Shown here piece by piece: positions 41,581 through 51,185 of a stretch of DNA of 64,000 nucleotides. Source of the stretch: Jeotgalibacillus sp. R-1-5s-1 (GTDB lineage: Bacteria; Bacillota; Bacilli; Bacillales; Jeotgalibacillaceae); the NCBI RefSeq assembly GCF_004405105.1, contig NZ_SORW01000044.1:62001-126000 (forward strand), given 5' to 3'. The notes beneath the pieces are model-generated. The model did no database searches and was not told the origin of the DNA. It worked only from the letters and a program-made list of their open reading frames with translations. Both the position numbers and the translations under genes were made by a program. The stretch's first letter is position 1. Each line of letters starts with the position of its first letter.

Positions 41581-43468
41581 GCTCGTCCGGCGCAATATGC
41601 TCGCCAACATCCGTCAATATTACCTGTACTTTTTCTCACTGATTTTCAGTGTGATGCTTTATTTTATTTTTAGTACGATGCAATACAGTGAGGTGATCAC
41701 GCAGGCGGTTTCATTCGCACAAGGCATTGGTGCGTCGTTCCGGACTGGTGTCTTTTTCCTTGCAGCGATCATGCTTGTTTTCGTCACTTATGCGAAAAGT
41801 CTGTTCTTCAAAAGGCGCGGCAGAGAGATTGGGCTGTATCAGCTGATTGGTCTGTCGCGGGGAGCGGTTATACGGATGCTGCTGATTGAAAACATGATCA
41901 TGATGACATTAGCAGCACTCGTGGGTACGCTATTAGGGCTCCTTTTTTCTAGACTGTTCCTGCTATTATTTTTCGAAATCATGCGTTTTGACATGAGCGT
42001 TGGCTTTCAATTTTCTACTGCAGCGCTGTTGCAAACTGGTGTACTGCTTCTGTTGTTGCTCGTGGTGACATCCTGGCAGACGATCAAATTCGTGCGAAAG
42101 CACACGCTGGTCCAGCTGTTTCAGTCTAAAGCTGAAACAGAACAGATCCGTGAAATAAAACCAGTCCGTCAGCTGATGATGGGACTTGCCGGGATTTTGC
42201 TTGTGGCCTTTGGCTATTGGCTTTCAGGAAGAATGCTCAATGCCATGTTATTGATCAATATGCTTGTCGTGTTATTCTCAACTGTATTAGGTACCTATCT
42301 TGTGTTCCGCGTCTCGATCGGCTGGCTGCTGACCCTTTACCGGAAACAGATGGACGGTCACTTACAGTTCAAGCATGCGCTGTCGCTGGCTCCACTGATC
42401 CACCGCCTGAAGAGCAATGCGAGAATGCTGACGTTAATCGCTACGCTTTCTGCGATTACACTTACGCTGGTAACGGGCGCATATTCTCTATATTACTCTG
42501 CTGAAGAGGAAGCAGATATTTTATATCCGCATGATTTTATTTTTGATGATATGGCAAATGAACTTGGCGCTCCTGCTGACTTTGAACAAAAAATGAAAGA
42601 AGAAAATCTCTCGTATGATCATCATGTGATTGAAACATTTTCTCATGATGTGACCTATCAGAACTTTGATCAGGGTCTTGGCATTCCTATTGAATCAAAT
42701 CATCCGACTATTGTTTCGGCGAGCGATTTGAGTGAAGCAGGGGTTGAGGTATCAGTCAAACCAGGAGAAGCCGTATACTTTGGCGGCATGGTCGTGCCAT
42801 CAATGCCTGAAGATACGACTGTGAAATTAGAGGGGAAATCATTTGAACTAGTGGAAATAAAAAATAAAGCAGCATTGAATTATGGCGTTCAATTCAATGT
42901 ATTTGCTTTAAATGATGAGGATTACCGCGCAGTAAAACCTGATTACAATTCTAATTATTTCACATTTAACTTGGAGGATCAGGCTGAACGGGAACGTGCT
43001 AATGAATTGTATCATGATATTTCACCGGATCCTGAAGAAGGCGTACTGTATAGCACCAATGTAGATGAAACGCTGAAGCGAATGGAGATGTCTGGTGTTC
43101 TCATTTTTATCGCAGGATTTTTAGGTATTGTGTTCTTAAGTGCAACGGGCAGCATTCTTTATTTTAAGCAGATGACAGAGGTCGAGGAAGAGAAAGGAAG
43201 CTACCGCACACTTCGGCAGCTCGGCTTTACCGTTGGCAACATGATGAGCGGTGTTGGGCGAAAACAACTCCTATTCTTCGCGATTCCGCTTATGATTGGA
43301 CTTGGCCACACCTACTTTGCCTTGAAATCCATTGCCTTTCTATTTAGAACTAACATCACAGTACCTGTCATCATCTCAATCAGCATCTTTACTCTGATCT
43401 ATCTAGCGTTTTATATCCTAAGCATCACCAACTCCCGCAGCGAAATAACGCGTGCGATCAGAGCGTAG
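41567..43468 (+). CDS. ABC permease (BceB-like, FtsX domain)
   Basis: 633 aa from ATG 41567. Ten helices in the BceB order: one, FtsX-type three (YAKSLFFKRRGREIGLYQLI), further pairs, a large outside domain of about 200 residues (about 305-505) between helices 7 and 8, and the last three. That domain is variable and should determine the peptide sensed. Likely target: cell-wall-active peptides such as bacitracin-like or lantibiotic types; not decided by sequence. Confidence 0.9.
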   Translation: MKLSELVRRNMLANIRQYYLYFFSLIFSVMLYFIFSTMQYSEVITQAVSFAQGIGASFRTGVFFLAAIMLVFVTYAKSLFFKRRGREIGLYQLIGLSRGAVIRMLLIENMIMMTLAALVGTLLGLLFSRLFLLLFFEIMRFDMSVGFQFSTAALLQTGVLLLLLLVVTSWQTIKFVRKHTLVQLFQSKAETEQIREIKPVRQLMMGLAGILLVAFGYWLSGRMLNAMLLINMLVVLFSTVLGTYLVFRVSIGWLLTLYRKQMDGHLQFKHALSLAPLIHRLKSNARMLTLIATLSAITLTLVTGAYSLYYSAEEEADILYPHDFIFDDMANELGAPADFEQKMKEENLSYDHHVIETFSHDVTYQNFDQGLGIPIESNHPTIVSASDLSEAGVEVSVKPGEAVYFGGMVVPSMPEDTTVKLEGKSFELVEIKNKAALNYGVQFNVFALNDEDYRAVKPDYNSNYFTFNLEDQAERERANELYHDISPDPEEGVLYSTNVDETLKRMEMSGVLIFIAGFLGIVFLSATGSILYFKQMTEVEEEKGSYRTLRQLGFTVGNMMSGVGRKQLLFFAIPLMIGLGHTYFALKSIAFLFRTNITVPVIISISIFTLIYLAFYILSITNSRSEITRAIRA

Positions 43469-43474
43469 TGAATG

Positions 43475-43530
43475 GGGGTCTGTCCCTAGAGTCTATTGTA
43501 GACTTCAGGGGCAGGCCTTTTTTCTGCCTT
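43475..43530. terminator. double family A repeat with T run
   Basis: GGGGGTCTGTCCCTAGAGTC and GTAGACTTCAGGGGCAGGCC then TTTTTT. The permease stop TAG at 43466-43468 (GCGTAG) is at its left border. It adjoins array copy 5. Confidence 0.75.
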
Positions 43531-43535
43531 TGGTG

Positions 43536-43733
43536 GGTGGTTTTGGAACGATACAATTAAATGTTGGAACAGTACATTTCTATTTTGAATCATAACAATT
43601 CCGCGGTGGATCGATACAAAAACGTTGGTTTGAAAGGGTAACGATACTATAAAAATCTGAAACGATACATATATTTTCTGGAACGCGACAAATAATAATC
43701 CAAACGATTTAAAAACTACCATAAACAATACAA
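43536..43733 (-). repeat. family B array, inverted: nine 21-bp units (copy 5)
   Basis: CAA/CAT of the units at 43554, 43575, 43596, 43617, then 43647, 43668, 43689, (43710), 43731; steps of 21 with the single step of 30 at the same place as in copy 4. Confidence 0.87.
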
Positions 43734-43813
43734 TTCCATTTACTTCTATAAATAGGTATTTTATTATATTAATATCAATTTCTTTTTTACTTCGCCTTTC
43801 ATGGGAGGAGCTA

Positions 43814-43915
43814 TTGTTTGCAGTTTACACTTCAAATGGAGTCCTTGATCGTCCATTAGCACATATCCTTTTATTTGGTACCGTGTGCCTCTCAGTGATC
43901 ATCAGAAAAAACTGA
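43814..43915 (+). CDS. possible 33-aa membrane peptide
   Basis: TTG start close behind GGGAGGAG. Product MFAVYTSNGVLDRPLAHILL then FGTVCLSVIIRKN has one hydrophobic helix and a basic end. The spacing from the ribosome site (about 3-5 bases) is short and no relative is known to me, so this is only a candidate. Confidence 0.3.
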   Translation: MFAVYTSNGVLDRPLAHILLFGTVCLSVIIRKN

Positions 43916-43952
43916 AGGCACGCCCGACTTTTAAAGAAACGGAGTGATCAAT

Positions 43953-44174
43953 TTGAGTGCACTAATTTTGTTAAACATCACGATAATTACAGCCGGTTTT
44001 GTTTTTCTGTTTTCAATGAAAAGAAAGATGGAATGGAAGGTTGCATTTATTAAGGAAAATAGTGAGCATCCTGATGCAAAAGCGCATTCCCAATCGGTCA
44101 TTCAGTGGATCGCTGCAGCTGCATTATGGGGGATCATCAGCATGGGACTGGTTGTGTGGAGTTTTTCATTGTAG
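43953..44174 (+). CDS. two-TM small membrane protein
   Basis: 73 aa from TTG 43953, eight bases after ACGGAG; a GTG at 43944 lies within the ribosome site. Two hydrophobic helices (about residues 3-20 and 50-70) around a basic/acidic middle (KRKMEWKVAFIKENSEHPDA). Followed after 20 bases by a worn family A copy at about 44172-44205. Unknown family. Confidence 0.6.
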   Translation: MSALILLNITIITAGFVFLFSMKRKMEWKVAFIKENSEHPDAKAHSQSVIQWIAAAALWGIISMGLVVWSFSL

Positions 44175-44235
44175 CCCTCAGGGACATGCCTGAACTCTAT
44201 ATTGACCCTTGTCTACATAAAAGGAGGCCAACATT

Positions 44236-44985
44236 TTGAGTTATTACGGCAAGTTATCTTCAGCGTTTTATGATCTTGATAAATACATCGGGAAGTCGTT
44301 TGGAGATGTGGAGTATTATGAGAACAGGTTGAAGGATGTAAGGGGAAAAGTGCTGGAGCCTGCGGTTGGGAATGGGCGTGTGCTGATTCCTTTGCTTGAG
44401 AAAGGAATCGATATCAGTGGATTTGATTTGTCTGATGACATGCTTGCGTTTTGCAGGGCGCATTTAGAAGAAAGAAAGTTGAAGGCAGACGTGTCTAAAA
44501 TGGATATGTCTACCTTTGAGCTGGATGAACAGTTTGAGGCAATTATCCTCCCTGCAGGCTCATTCCTGCTTTTGCATGACAGGGAACAATCGATCTCCGC
44601 TTTAAAATGCTTTTATCGTCATTTAGAAGCTGGGGGCAGGCTAATCATAGATTTAGATTTGCCTGGTGACTTTCAGACAGGCAGCATTTTCAAAAGACTG
44701 ATAAAGTGTGGGGAAAATGAATCCATCACCATAGAAGGGACATTGGTGAATGTGGATTTTGTAAATCAGGTAAAATACAGCCATCATAAATATGAAAAAT
44801 GGAAAAATGACAAATTAGTTGATACCGAACTCGAAGTTTTTCCTCTGAGATGGTACGGAGTAGAGGAAATGGTGCTTATTCTGAAGCAGATTGGATTTAA
44901 AGAGGTTGTCATTTCAGCTGATTACGAATACGGCACCTATCCGGTCAGTGCCAATCAGGTGATCACCTATGAGGCTACCAAATAA
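44236..44985 (+). CDS. class I SAM-dependent methyltransferase
   Basis: 249 aa, TTG start after AAGGAGG. SAM motif I VLEPAVGNGRVLIPLLEKG (about residues 38-56), acidic end of strand 2 in FDLSDDML, and motif post-I MDMSTFELDEQFEAIILPAG. Single domain, substrate unknown. Followed by a strong terminator. Confidence 0.87.
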   Translation: MSYYGKLSSAFYDLDKYIGKSFGDVEYYENRLKDVRGKVLEPAVGNGRVLIPLLEKGIDISGFDLSDDMLAFCRAHLEERKLKADVSKMDMSTFELDEQFEAIILPAGSFLLLHDREQSISALKCFYRHLEAGGRLIIDLDLPGDFQTGSIFKRLIKCGENESITIEGTLVNVDFVNQVKYSHHKYEKWKNDKLVDTELEVFPLRWYGVEEMVLILKQIGFKEVVISADYEYGTYPVSANQVITYEATK

Positions 44986-44996
44986 TCGAACTAAAA

Positions 44997-45034
44997 ACGC
45001 AGCGGAGAGATCTGACATCTCCGCTGCGTTTTTT
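44997..45034. terminator. intrinsic terminator
   Basis: 12-bp stem ACGCAGCGGAGA (44997-45008) / TCTCCGCTGCGT (45018-45029) followed by TTTTT; between convergent genes. Confidence 0.9.
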
Positions 45035-45486
45035 CACCGTATCACATCCACCACTTCAAACCGCTCGCACACCACCATCATATCCTCTGACCAGGAAAGT
45101 CCGACTCTGCCTAAATCTTCTTTAAAGAACCTGACATGCGTGTCCCACCAGTATTGATAAGTCCGATCGCCTTCGCCCTCAGCTACCGCAAACTCCTCAG
45201 GAACCTCGTTCATTGGCATGATTTGAACACTCACTGTTCTCGTCATGACAACCGGTTCGTCTGCTCCATTTAGGATAATGTTGTAATCATTCACGGCAGG
45301 GAGCGGCTCGTTTTCAAGCTCGTAAAAGACGTGACCTGAACACGTGGCTGTCTTGATCCCATCGATCACTAATTGAGCCAAATAATCCGGTGATTCTCCA
45401 AATTGCCAGGCGCTCACTTTTTGTGGCTTGTCACCGGTCTGTGATTCCCAGTATTTATTCCAATATTTTTGTGCTGCCTTATTCAT
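45034..45486 (-). CDS. ASCH domain protein
   Basis: 150 aa. ASCH/PUA-like beta barrel: WQFGESPDYLAQLVIDGIKT (with the GxKTAT motif following), ELENEPLPAVNDYNIIL and the EGEGDRTYQYWWDTHVRFF stretch are typical of the ASCH family (RNA-binding fold; some members are amidohydrolases acting on modified cytidine). Normal length for the YqfB-independent Gram-positive branch. Role unknown. Confidence 0.85.
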   Translation of the reverse strand: MNKAAQKYWNKYWESQTGDKPQKVSAWQFGESPDYLAQLVIDGIKTATCSGHVFYELENEPLPAVNDYNIILNGADEPVVMTRTVSVQIMPMNEVPEEFAVAEGEGDRTYQYWWDTHVRFFKEDLGRVGLSWSEDMMVVCERFEVVDVIR

Positions 45487-45604
45487 CGTGACCTCCTGGA
45501 AAATGCTATGTCATAGTGTAATCATAGCATTTAAGTCAATGTGAACGTGAAACCTCTTATTTATCTGCAACGTACTAATATTATAATGAAAAGGAGGTCA
45601 ATTT

Positions 45605-45823
45605 ATGGCTCGCTGTACGCATTGCCAGTCTAAATGGAAAATCAGTGAGGTGTGGTCATTAGGTTTTTCAAAGAGCGGTAAGAAATGTTCGAACTGCGGC
45701 ACGACACAATACATTTCACAAGAAACTAAGAATCTTTTTACCCTGGGCTGGATCAGTTTGATTGTTGTTCCTTTTTTATTTTTCCGGATTAAGCTGAGTG
45801 ATAGGGATGAACCTTTGTGGTAG
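45605..45823 (+). CDS. TIGR04104-type zinc finger membrane protein
   Basis: 72 aa, ATG after AAAAGGAGG. N-terminal CxxC (CTHC, residue 4) and second CxxC (CSNC, residue 29) about 20 residues later, then one transmembrane helix (about 46-62). This CXXC-20-CXXC arrangement is specific to a small Bacillales family of unknown function. Confidence 0.8.
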   Translation: MARCTHCQSKWKISEVWSLGFSKSGKKCSNCGTTQYISQETKNLFTLGWISLIVVPFLFFRIKLSDRDEPLW

Positions 45824-45898
45824 AGGATCGGCTGTTGCGATTCTGGCGCAGCATGCAGAACAACAGATGAAAATACAAATTAAAGGCAGTGTTTGTTG

Positions 45899-46504
45899 AT
45901 GGGTTCAAGAGTGATGCATATCATCATTGCGAATCAAATAGCGGAAGCAATACGGATTGAGGATCGGTCTGCTTTTCTTTTAGGTGGAATTGCAGCTGAT
46001 GCGGCTTCATCTAAGGAGTTGTCACATTTTTATCGTGGAGATTTAAAAGATTATTCAAGAAATATTGCCTATGATGAGTTTTTGAAGAAGTATGCGATGA
46101 AAAAGGATGATCCATTTATTCAGGGGTATTATACCCATTTGATTGCAGATGATCTGTGGTTAAAAGGGTTTTACCTGCCGTGGCTGCGCAACCGGATGGA
46201 AAAGGATGAAGAAGTATTTCAGCGCTATCATCATGATTTTCGATTGCTGAACAGCAAATTACTGGAACATTACGATGCTTCAGCGGAAATAACGTGCTAT
46301 CTGAAAAAATCTTTCTCTATGATTGAAACGGAAGAAGTAACAAAGAAAGATTTGCTAAATTTTATCCCCTACATGCTTGAAGATATGGAGATCAATAAAC
46401 AGGACATTGAACTAGATTTGTCCGTGTTCACCTTTGAGCAAATTATCGGCTACATTGAAACCTCTGTTGAAAAAGGAATCATGTGCCTTCAGTGTTTAAG
46501 GTAG
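45899..46504 (+). CDS. zinc-dependent phospholipase C-like/HD-type helical hydrolase
   Basis: 201 aa from ATG 45899. GSRVMHIIIANQIAEAIRIE at the start, GGIAADA, SHFY and QGYYTHLIADDLW give spaced His/Asp residues (His7, Asp36, His45, His83, Asp87) as in the zinc-dependent phospholipase C / all-alpha phosphohydrolase fold. Cytosolic. Substrate unknown. Its TAG stop is in the hairpin that follows. Confidence 0.7.
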   Translation: MGSRVMHIIIANQIAEAIRIEDRSAFLLGGIAADAASSKELSHFYRGDLKDYSRNIAYDEFLKKYAMKKDDPFIQGYYTHLIADDLWLKGFYLPWLRNRMEKDEEVFQRYHHDFRLLNSKLLEHYDASAEITCYLKKSFSMIETEEVTKKDLLNFIPYMLEDMEINKQDIELDLSVFTFEQIIGYIETSVEKGIMCLQCLR

Positions 46505-46532
46505 ACGGAGAGGACGCCTCTGTCTACCTTAA
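46496..46532. terminator. family A-like hairpin carrying a stop codon
   Basis: Arms TTAAGGTAGAC (46496-46506) / GTCTACCTTAA (46522-46532). Outer GTAGAC/GTCTAC as in family A, middle changed to GGAGAGGACGCCTCT. TAG at 46502-46504 is the stop; the right end touches the convergent GNAT gene. Confidence 0.7.
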
Positions 46533-47033
46533 TTCTTTGTAATAAAAAACAGTTGCGTGCAGTTCACCTGAGGCTGATTGGGCATAGCCTGGGATTTTAC
46601 CGGCCTGCTGATAATTCATGGATGTGTAGAGAAGGTTTGATGGATCTCCTTCACGTGTATCGAGCACGATCAGTGATTTGTTCAACGCTTGCGCCTGTTC
46701 CTCTGCTTTCTTCATTAAATGCTTTGCAACTCCCTGCCGCCGGTAGTCCGGATGCGTCATCAGCTTGGCGATTTCAACCCGGTGCAGACCGTTTGGTTTT
46801 GTGCACAAATGAAGCTGGATGCTTCCAGCCAGATGATGATCGACCCTTGCTATAAATAGAAAAACGTCGGGGTTCAACACACTCTTCCAATATTCATGAG
46901 CCTCATCCAACGTGATACCCGGCAGAAATCCAATAGACGCGCCATCCTCAACAACCCTCAGTAAAAGCTCAGACAGTGAATTGATTTCGTTTTTGATCGT
47001 ATCGCACTGGTGAATCTCCAGCTGATTCTGCAT
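46524..47033 (-). CDS. GNAT family N-acetyltransferase
   Basis: 169 aa from ATG 47033, eight bases after GGCGGAG. Motif A LMTHPDYRRQGVAKHLMKKA at about residues 92-111, motif B LDTREGDPSNLLYTSMNYQQ. The full-length single GNAT fold; similar to uncharacterised Bacillus acetyltransferases with an N-terminal helix pair. Substrate unknown. Confidence 0.86.
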   Translation of the reverse strand: MQNQLEIHQCDTIKNEINSLSELLLRVVEDGASIGFLPGITLDEAHEYWKSVLNPDVFLFIARVDHHLAGSIQLHLCTKPNGLHRVEIAKLMTHPDYRRQGVAKHLMKKAEEQAQALNKSLIVLDTREGDPSNLLYTSMNYQQAGKIPGYAQSASGELHATVFYYKELR

Positions 47034-47200
47034 GAACAACACTCCGCCTCTTATGGTCTGATTTTAAAATCAACTATATCATATGACGGAAAACAAAAAT
47101 GAAAAGTGAGAAGGAAAAAACGATCAGTTTGCGGTATATGAAAGATAGAAAATCATTTTTGACATAAATCTGATGTCATTTCAAAAAAGGAGTATGACAC

Positions 47201-47554
47201 ATGACCAAACACAAAATCTACACAATGAGCTTTTCCAGTGTCTACCCTCATTACGTCGCGAAGGCTGAAAGAAAGGGACGGACAAAAGAAGAGGTTGATG
47301 GAATCATCCGGTGGCAGACAGGGTACAGTCAGGCGCAGCTGACTGAACAGCTCGAAGCAAAGACAGATTTTGAAACCTTTTTAGCTCAAGCACCGGAGCT
47401 CAATCCCTCACGGAAGCTGATCAAGGGAGTAGTCTGTGGTGTCCGGGTTGAAGACATCGAGGAGCCAGTCATGCAGGAAATCCGCTATATGGATAAGATG
47501 ATAGATGAACTCGCTAAAGGAAAGGCGATGGAGAAGATCTTGAGAAAGTCTTAA
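47201..47554 (+). CDS. DUF2200 family protein
   Basis: 117 aa, ATG after AAAAAAGGAG. Whole-length match to the DUF2200 pattern: [20 protein letters not shown], the [15 protein letters not shown] helix and [20 protein letters not shown]-like end. Small cytosolic protein of unknown function found across bacteria. Confidence 0.85.
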   Translation: MTKHKIYTMSFSSVYPHYVAKAERKGRTKEEVDGIIRWQTGYSQAQLTEQLEAKTDFETFLAQAPELNPSRKLIKGVVCGVRVEDIEEPVMQEIRYMDKMIDELAKGKAMEKILRKS

Positions 47555-47570
47555 GAGAGTAAAGTTTGGG

Positions 47571-47600
47571 AGAGTTGGGGTCTGTCCCTGAAGTCTACAG
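47571..47600. repeat. family A repeat
   Basis: GAGAGTTGGGGTCTGTCCCT then GAAGTCTACA, single copy upstream of the AraC gene. Confidence 0.65.
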
Positions 47601-47667
47601 TAATGTGCACAGATTGTCGGACCGGTTTAGTTTTCCCCTGTTATGCTGTTTGCAAGGAGGTTATGAG

Positions 47668-48540
47668 ATGGATATGCTTAAGCGTTTTAATGAGGCCGTG
47701 ACTTATATTGAGGAGCATTTGACAGATGAGGTTGAGATGCAGGAGGTGGCGAGGCGGGCGTATTGTTCGGAATATCATTTTAGAAGGATGTTTTCTTTTC
47801 TGGCGGGTATTCCATTATCGGAGTATATCCGGCTCAGAAGACTTACGCTTGCTGTATTTGACCTGAAGGATCAGCGAATTGTAGATGTTGCGGTTAAATA
47901 CGGGTATCAATCTGCAGATTCATTTGCACGGGCCTTTCAGAGCTTTCATGGCATGTCGCCTGCTGATGCGAGAGATACAGGAAAAACGCTAAAGGCATTT
48001 CCTCCAATGACCTTTCAGTTAACAGTAAGAGGAGGAACAGAAATGAACTATCGGATTGTAGAGAAAGATGCTTTTCGTGTAATCGGACTAAAAAAGAGAG
48101 TACCGATCGTTTTTGAAGGGGTAAATCCTGAGATTGAAAAGATGTGGAAGAGCTTAACTGAAGATCACATTACAAGACTGAAGGCATTATCCAATGTGGA
48201 GCCTGCAGGGATGATCAGCGCCTCTGCCAACTTCTCAGAAGGAAGAATGGAAGAGAAGGGAGAACTTGATCATTACATTGGCGTTGCTTCAGGACACGAA
48301 AGCCCGGATGGTTTTGATCAGCTTGAAGTCGCGCCTTCCACCTGGGCAGTGTTCGAAGCAGTCGGTCCATTCCCTCAAACGCTGCAAAATATCTGGGGTA
48401 GAATATATGCTGAATGGTTCCCGACCAGCCAGTACGAACAAACAGAAGGACCCGAAATCCTCTGGAACGAACAGAGCGACACAACCTCACCCACATTTAA
48501 AAGTGAAATCTGGATCCCTGTCAAACGGATGAACGCATAA
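47668..48540 (+). CDS. AraC family regulator with GyrI-like effector domain
   Basis: 290 aa from ATG 47668 after AAGGAGG; 34 residues of open frame upstream are non-coding. N-terminal AraC HTH pair ([41 protein letters not shown]), then a Rob/BmrR-type GyrI-like small-molecule domain (about residues 115-290; [20 protein letters not shown] start). Usually activates efflux or detoxification genes on binding hydrophobic compounds; no target adjacent. Confidence 0.88.
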   Translation: MDMLKRFNEAVTYIEEHLTDEVEMQEVARRAYCSEYHFRRMFSFLAGIPLSEYIRLRRLTLAVFDLKDQRIVDVAVKYGYQSADSFARAFQSFHGMSPADARDTGKTLKAFPPMTFQLTVRGGTEMNYRIVEKDAFRVIGLKKRVPIVFEGVNPEIEKMWKSLTEDHITRLKALSNVEPAGMISASANFSEGRMEEKGELDHYIGVASGHESPDGFDQLEVAPSTWAVFEAVGPFPQTLQNIWGRIYAEWFPTSQYEQTEGPEILWNEQSDTTSPTFKSEIWIPVKRMNA

Positions 48541-48542
48541 AA

Positions 48543-48571
48543 AACAGGCCTGCTACCGGGCCTGTTTTTTT
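48543..48571 (+). terminator. intrinsic terminator
   Basis: AACAGGCC (48543-48550) / GGCCTGTT (48559-48566) followed by a T run, directly after the AraC stop. Confidence 0.88.
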
Positions 48572-48577
48572 GCGTTT

Positions 48578-48610
48578 TGTAGAATCAGGGACAGACCCCA
48601 AACTCTACAC
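48578..48610. repeat. family A repeat
   Basis: TGTAGAATCAGGGACAGACC then CCAAACTCTACAC just behind the AraC terminator. Confidence 0.7.
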
Positions 48611-48717
48611 TCTGCTTTCTCATCAAATTCTAATCTTCTTCATCTTTTCTTCTCATCTTGGCTGGGTAAGATGTAATCAGAACAACAAACAAAAACAAAT
48701 TTCAGGAGGCGTTAAAT

Positions 48718-49359
48718 ATGAATAAGAAAGTGATTATCGGAACAGTGGCGAGTGCAGTCATTTTAGGTGGAGCGTTAGGTGCAGGTGCGATGACGGATCA
48801 GTTTAGAACTGTGGGGATTGTGAATCCGGAGCCGGCAGAGCAGTCTGATTTGATCAGTGTGGATGAGGCGAAGGAAAAAGCGCTGGCAGAGTATGAGGGT
48901 GTCGTGGAAAGTGTTGAGCTGGAGAAGCAGTTCAGAGGGTATATTTACGAAATTGATATTGATAATGGAGAAATCGATTATGACTTGGATATGGACGCTT
49001 CAACGGGAGAAATTCTGAAGGCAAAAGAAGAGCGTGACGATGATGGGGACGACGATGACCGTGATGATGACAACAGCCAAAACAACCAGACGAATAACAC
49101 GTCAGGCGACGACAACGGAACAGCTTCAGCGACGGCTTCAAATGGAACATCGGCCGAAGAATATATCACTCAGGAAGAAGCAGTCAGCATCGCAATGGCA
49201 GAAGTGTCAGGCACACTTGAAAGCGTTGAATTCGATGACGATGACGGCCGTATGATCTACGAGATTGAAATTAACACAGGTAACGGCGATGACGACGATG
49301 CAGAATTTGAAATTGATGCAGTAACAGGTGAAATCCTTGAAATGGATCTTGAGGATTAA
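48718..49359 (+). CDS. exported protein with two PepSY domains
   Basis: 213 aa, ATG after CAGGAGG. N-terminal signal/anchor (residues 1-25), PepSY domain 1 (about 42-102: ISVDEAKEKALAEYEGVVES, MDASTGEILKAKE), an Asp/Asn/Thr-rich linker (about 103-145) and PepSY domain 2 (about 147-213: YITQEEAVSIAMAEVSGTLE, DAVTGEILEMDLED). Such proteins are outside the membrane; PepSY domains are thought to inhibit or chaperone peptidases. No peptidase neighbour here. Confidence 0.85.
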   Translation: MNKKVIIGTVASAVILGGALGAGAMTDQFRTVGIVNPEPAEQSDLISVDEAKEKALAEYEGVVESVELEKQFRGYIYEIDIDNGEIDYDLDMDASTGEILKAKEERDDDGDDDDRDDDNSQNNQTNNTSGDDNGTASATASNGTSAEEYITQEEAVSIAMAEVSGTLESVEFDDDDGRMIYEIEINTGNGDDDDAEFEIDAVTGEILEMDLED

Positions 49360-49384
49360 GTGTAACAGTTATATAAAACAATAA

Positions 49385-49410
49385 GGCTCAGAGCGGAAAA
49401 GCTCTGAGCC
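49385..49410. terminator. hairpin between convergent genes
   Basis: 10-bp arms GGCTCAGAGC (49385-49394) / GCTCTGAGCC (49401-49410). The T tract after it is weak. Confidence 0.6.
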
Positions 49411-49437
49411 ATTTAGATGTGCAAAACATATTCCTGC

Positions 49438-49872
49438 TCAACCTGACATCATTTTGCTGATTTCAGCTGGCAGTGTTTCAATCTGGTCTTTTTTAATAAA
49501 GCGTTCACGAATCAGATCTGCAATTTCAGCTCTTTCGCTTTTCGGCAGATCATAAATCGAATTCGGCTGAATCAGGTAATTTTCAAAATCAACTACGCTT
49601 CCCTGAACGTCTAATGCAAAATCAGTCACTGGTTCGTTGGAAGCTACATCCATTGCACGTATATAGGTGCTGATTTTTTGTTCAAAGACAAGACGATCAC
49701 GTTCATTCGTAACCTCCTGGTCCACTAAAAAACTAATTTCATCACCATATCGCTGCAAAATCCGGTCTGTTTTTTCGTTAGCATTTTGATTAGATGTAAC
49801 ACCATAATAAATTGATCCTGCTGCAACTATTGCGAAAAAAATAGCCGCAACCATTAGTAAGCGGTTCACCAT
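49438..49872 (-). CDS. membrane-anchored protein, unknown
   Basis: 144 aa. N-terminal transmembrane helix (about residues 4-24), then an outside helical domain rich in charged residues (NANEKTDRILQRYGDEISFL) ending KKDQIETLPAEISKMMSG. Single gene, AAGGGAGG upstream of the ATG. Unknown family. Confidence 0.6.
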   Translation of the reverse strand: MVNRLLMVAAIFFAIVAAGSIYYGVTSNQNANEKTDRILQRYGDEISFLVDQEVTNERDRLVFEQKISTYIRAMDVASNEPVTDFALDVQGSVVDFENYLIQPNSIYDLPKSERAEIADLIRERFIKKDQIETLPAEISKMMSG

Positions 49873-50023
49873 ATTTAAAGTCCCTCCTAAGATTACGCCG
49901 AACCTTTCTCAAAATGGTAACGTATTTGTATAACTGATGCAAATAATGGAAAACTCGACTAAACATATTAAAACAATAAATGGTAAAATAAAGTCAGGAA
50001 AGCTCATGGAAGGAAGTGTTTTC

Positions 50024-50149
50024 ATGAACGAGGAGAAGAAAAGTAAGATTGAGACGGATGATGGCTGGAACAGAGCGTTGTACGGCACACCGACAATTGG
50101 TGGGGTTATTGTGGTTGTAATCATTGCGGCTTTTTTAATTTTTAAATAA
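50024..50149 (+). CDS. 41-aa membrane protein
   Basis: From ATG 50024; an upstream ATG at 50006 would give 47 aa. Charged head (MNEEKKSKIETDDGWNRALY) then one transmembrane helix (TPTIGGVIVVVIIAAFLIFK) at the very end. AAGGAAGTG precedes. Resembles small Bacillales proteins of the DUF6366 kind, not certain. Followed by a hairpin. Confidence 0.5.
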   Translation: MNEEKKSKIETDDGWNRALYGTPTIGGVIVVVIIAAFLIFK

Positions 50150-50162
50150 AACGTATGTATAC

Positions 50163-50203
50163 TAGCGCTATCCTTTCATTGGATAGCGCTAATGTGCTTT
50201 TTT
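50163..50203 (+). terminator. intrinsic terminator
   Basis: 11-bp stem TAGCGCTATCC (50163-50173) / GGATAGCGCTA (50181-50191) with a T run shortly after. From 50270 to 50360 lie worn family B units (GGTACAT, TGTACAC) on the minus strand. Confidence 0.7.
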
Positions 50204-50426
50204 CTATCTGAAAGTAAGCAATACGAATGGTCACAGTGATGAAAAATAGATTCATTTAGGTCGCAACACATACGGCTTAACCTTAAAAAAATTATGCGTT
50301 TAAAGGTACATAAAAACGTCTGAAACTGTACACAAAGAATACAAACTATTCTACCAATTCCAATTGCTTCCTCTCTGCCTTATGGATATTCTAACCATAT
50401 AGAGGCTGAAAAGGGGGCAGGTTGGT

Positions 50427-51185
50427 ATGGTGATGCTGGAAGCGAGTCAGCTAACAAAGGTATACGGGAATGAGGAAACGGCCACGCCGGCTTTAAATGG
50501 GGTTAATTTGTCAGTAGAAAAAGGTGATTTTATTGCGATTATGGGTCCGTCGGGGAGCGGGAAGTCGACATTGCTGAATATACTTTCAGGTCTCGATCAG
50601 CCAACATCCGGCAAAGTAACCATCGCAGGTGAACCACTTGAAAATCTTAAGGGGGATGACCTGGCGCTGTTTCGCCGAAGAAAGCTTGGATTTGTTTTTC
50701 AGGATTTTAATCTGCTGGACAGCTTAACCGTGAAGGAAAATATCATCCTTCCCATGATTCTGGAGAAAAAGGAACTTGGCGAGATGGAAGAAAAGGTTCA
50801 GGAGCTTGGCGGTCTGTTTGGTATTGGATCGATTTTAAACAGTTATCCTTATCAAGTTTCAGGAGGCCAGCAGCAGCGTACGGCGGTGAGCCGTGCGATG
50901 GTGAATGAGCCGGGCATCATTTTGGCTGATGAGCCGACAGGCAACCTGGATTCAATGTCCTCTGAATCCATTATGGAATGTTTTGAAAAGGTGGTCCGGG
51001 AAATGGAGACGACAGTTATTCTTGTGACACACGATGTCTTTGCCGCCAGCTATGCCCGGGAAGTGGTCTTTCTAAAAGATGGCTCCATCCACTCCACCAT
51101 TCAAAGAAGCGGAGACAGGGAAACATTCTTAAGACAAATTCTTGACGCGCAAAGGGCTTTCGGAGGGCGAACTCATGCCCTTTAA
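50427..51185 (+). CDS. ABC transporter ATPase (BceA-like, second module)
   Basis: 252 aa, ATG nine bases after AAGGGGG. Walker [11 protein letters not shown]-loop FVFQDFNL, signature VSGGQQQR, Walker [14 protein letters not shown]-loop THD. Pairs with the overlapping permease. No two-component genes are next to it, so control may come from a distant or the nearby (39010-40712) kinase pair. Confidence 0.9.
   Translation: MVMLEASQLTKVYGNEETATPALNGVNLSVEKGDFIAIMGPSGSGKSTLLNILSGLDQPTSGKVTIAGEPLENLKGDDLALFRRRKLGFVFQDFNLLDSLTVKENIILPMILEKKELGEMEEKVQELGGLFGIGSILNSYPYQVSGGQQQRTAVSRAMVNEPGIILADEPTGNLDSMSSESIMECFEKVVREMETTVILVTHDVFAASYAREVVFLKDGSIHSTIQRSGDRETFLRQILDAQRAFGGRTHAL

Noticed and set aside
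50270-50360. A sixth full family B array before the second BceAB module
   Set aside because: Only two or three worn units with a 22-base step are visible; treated as a remnant.
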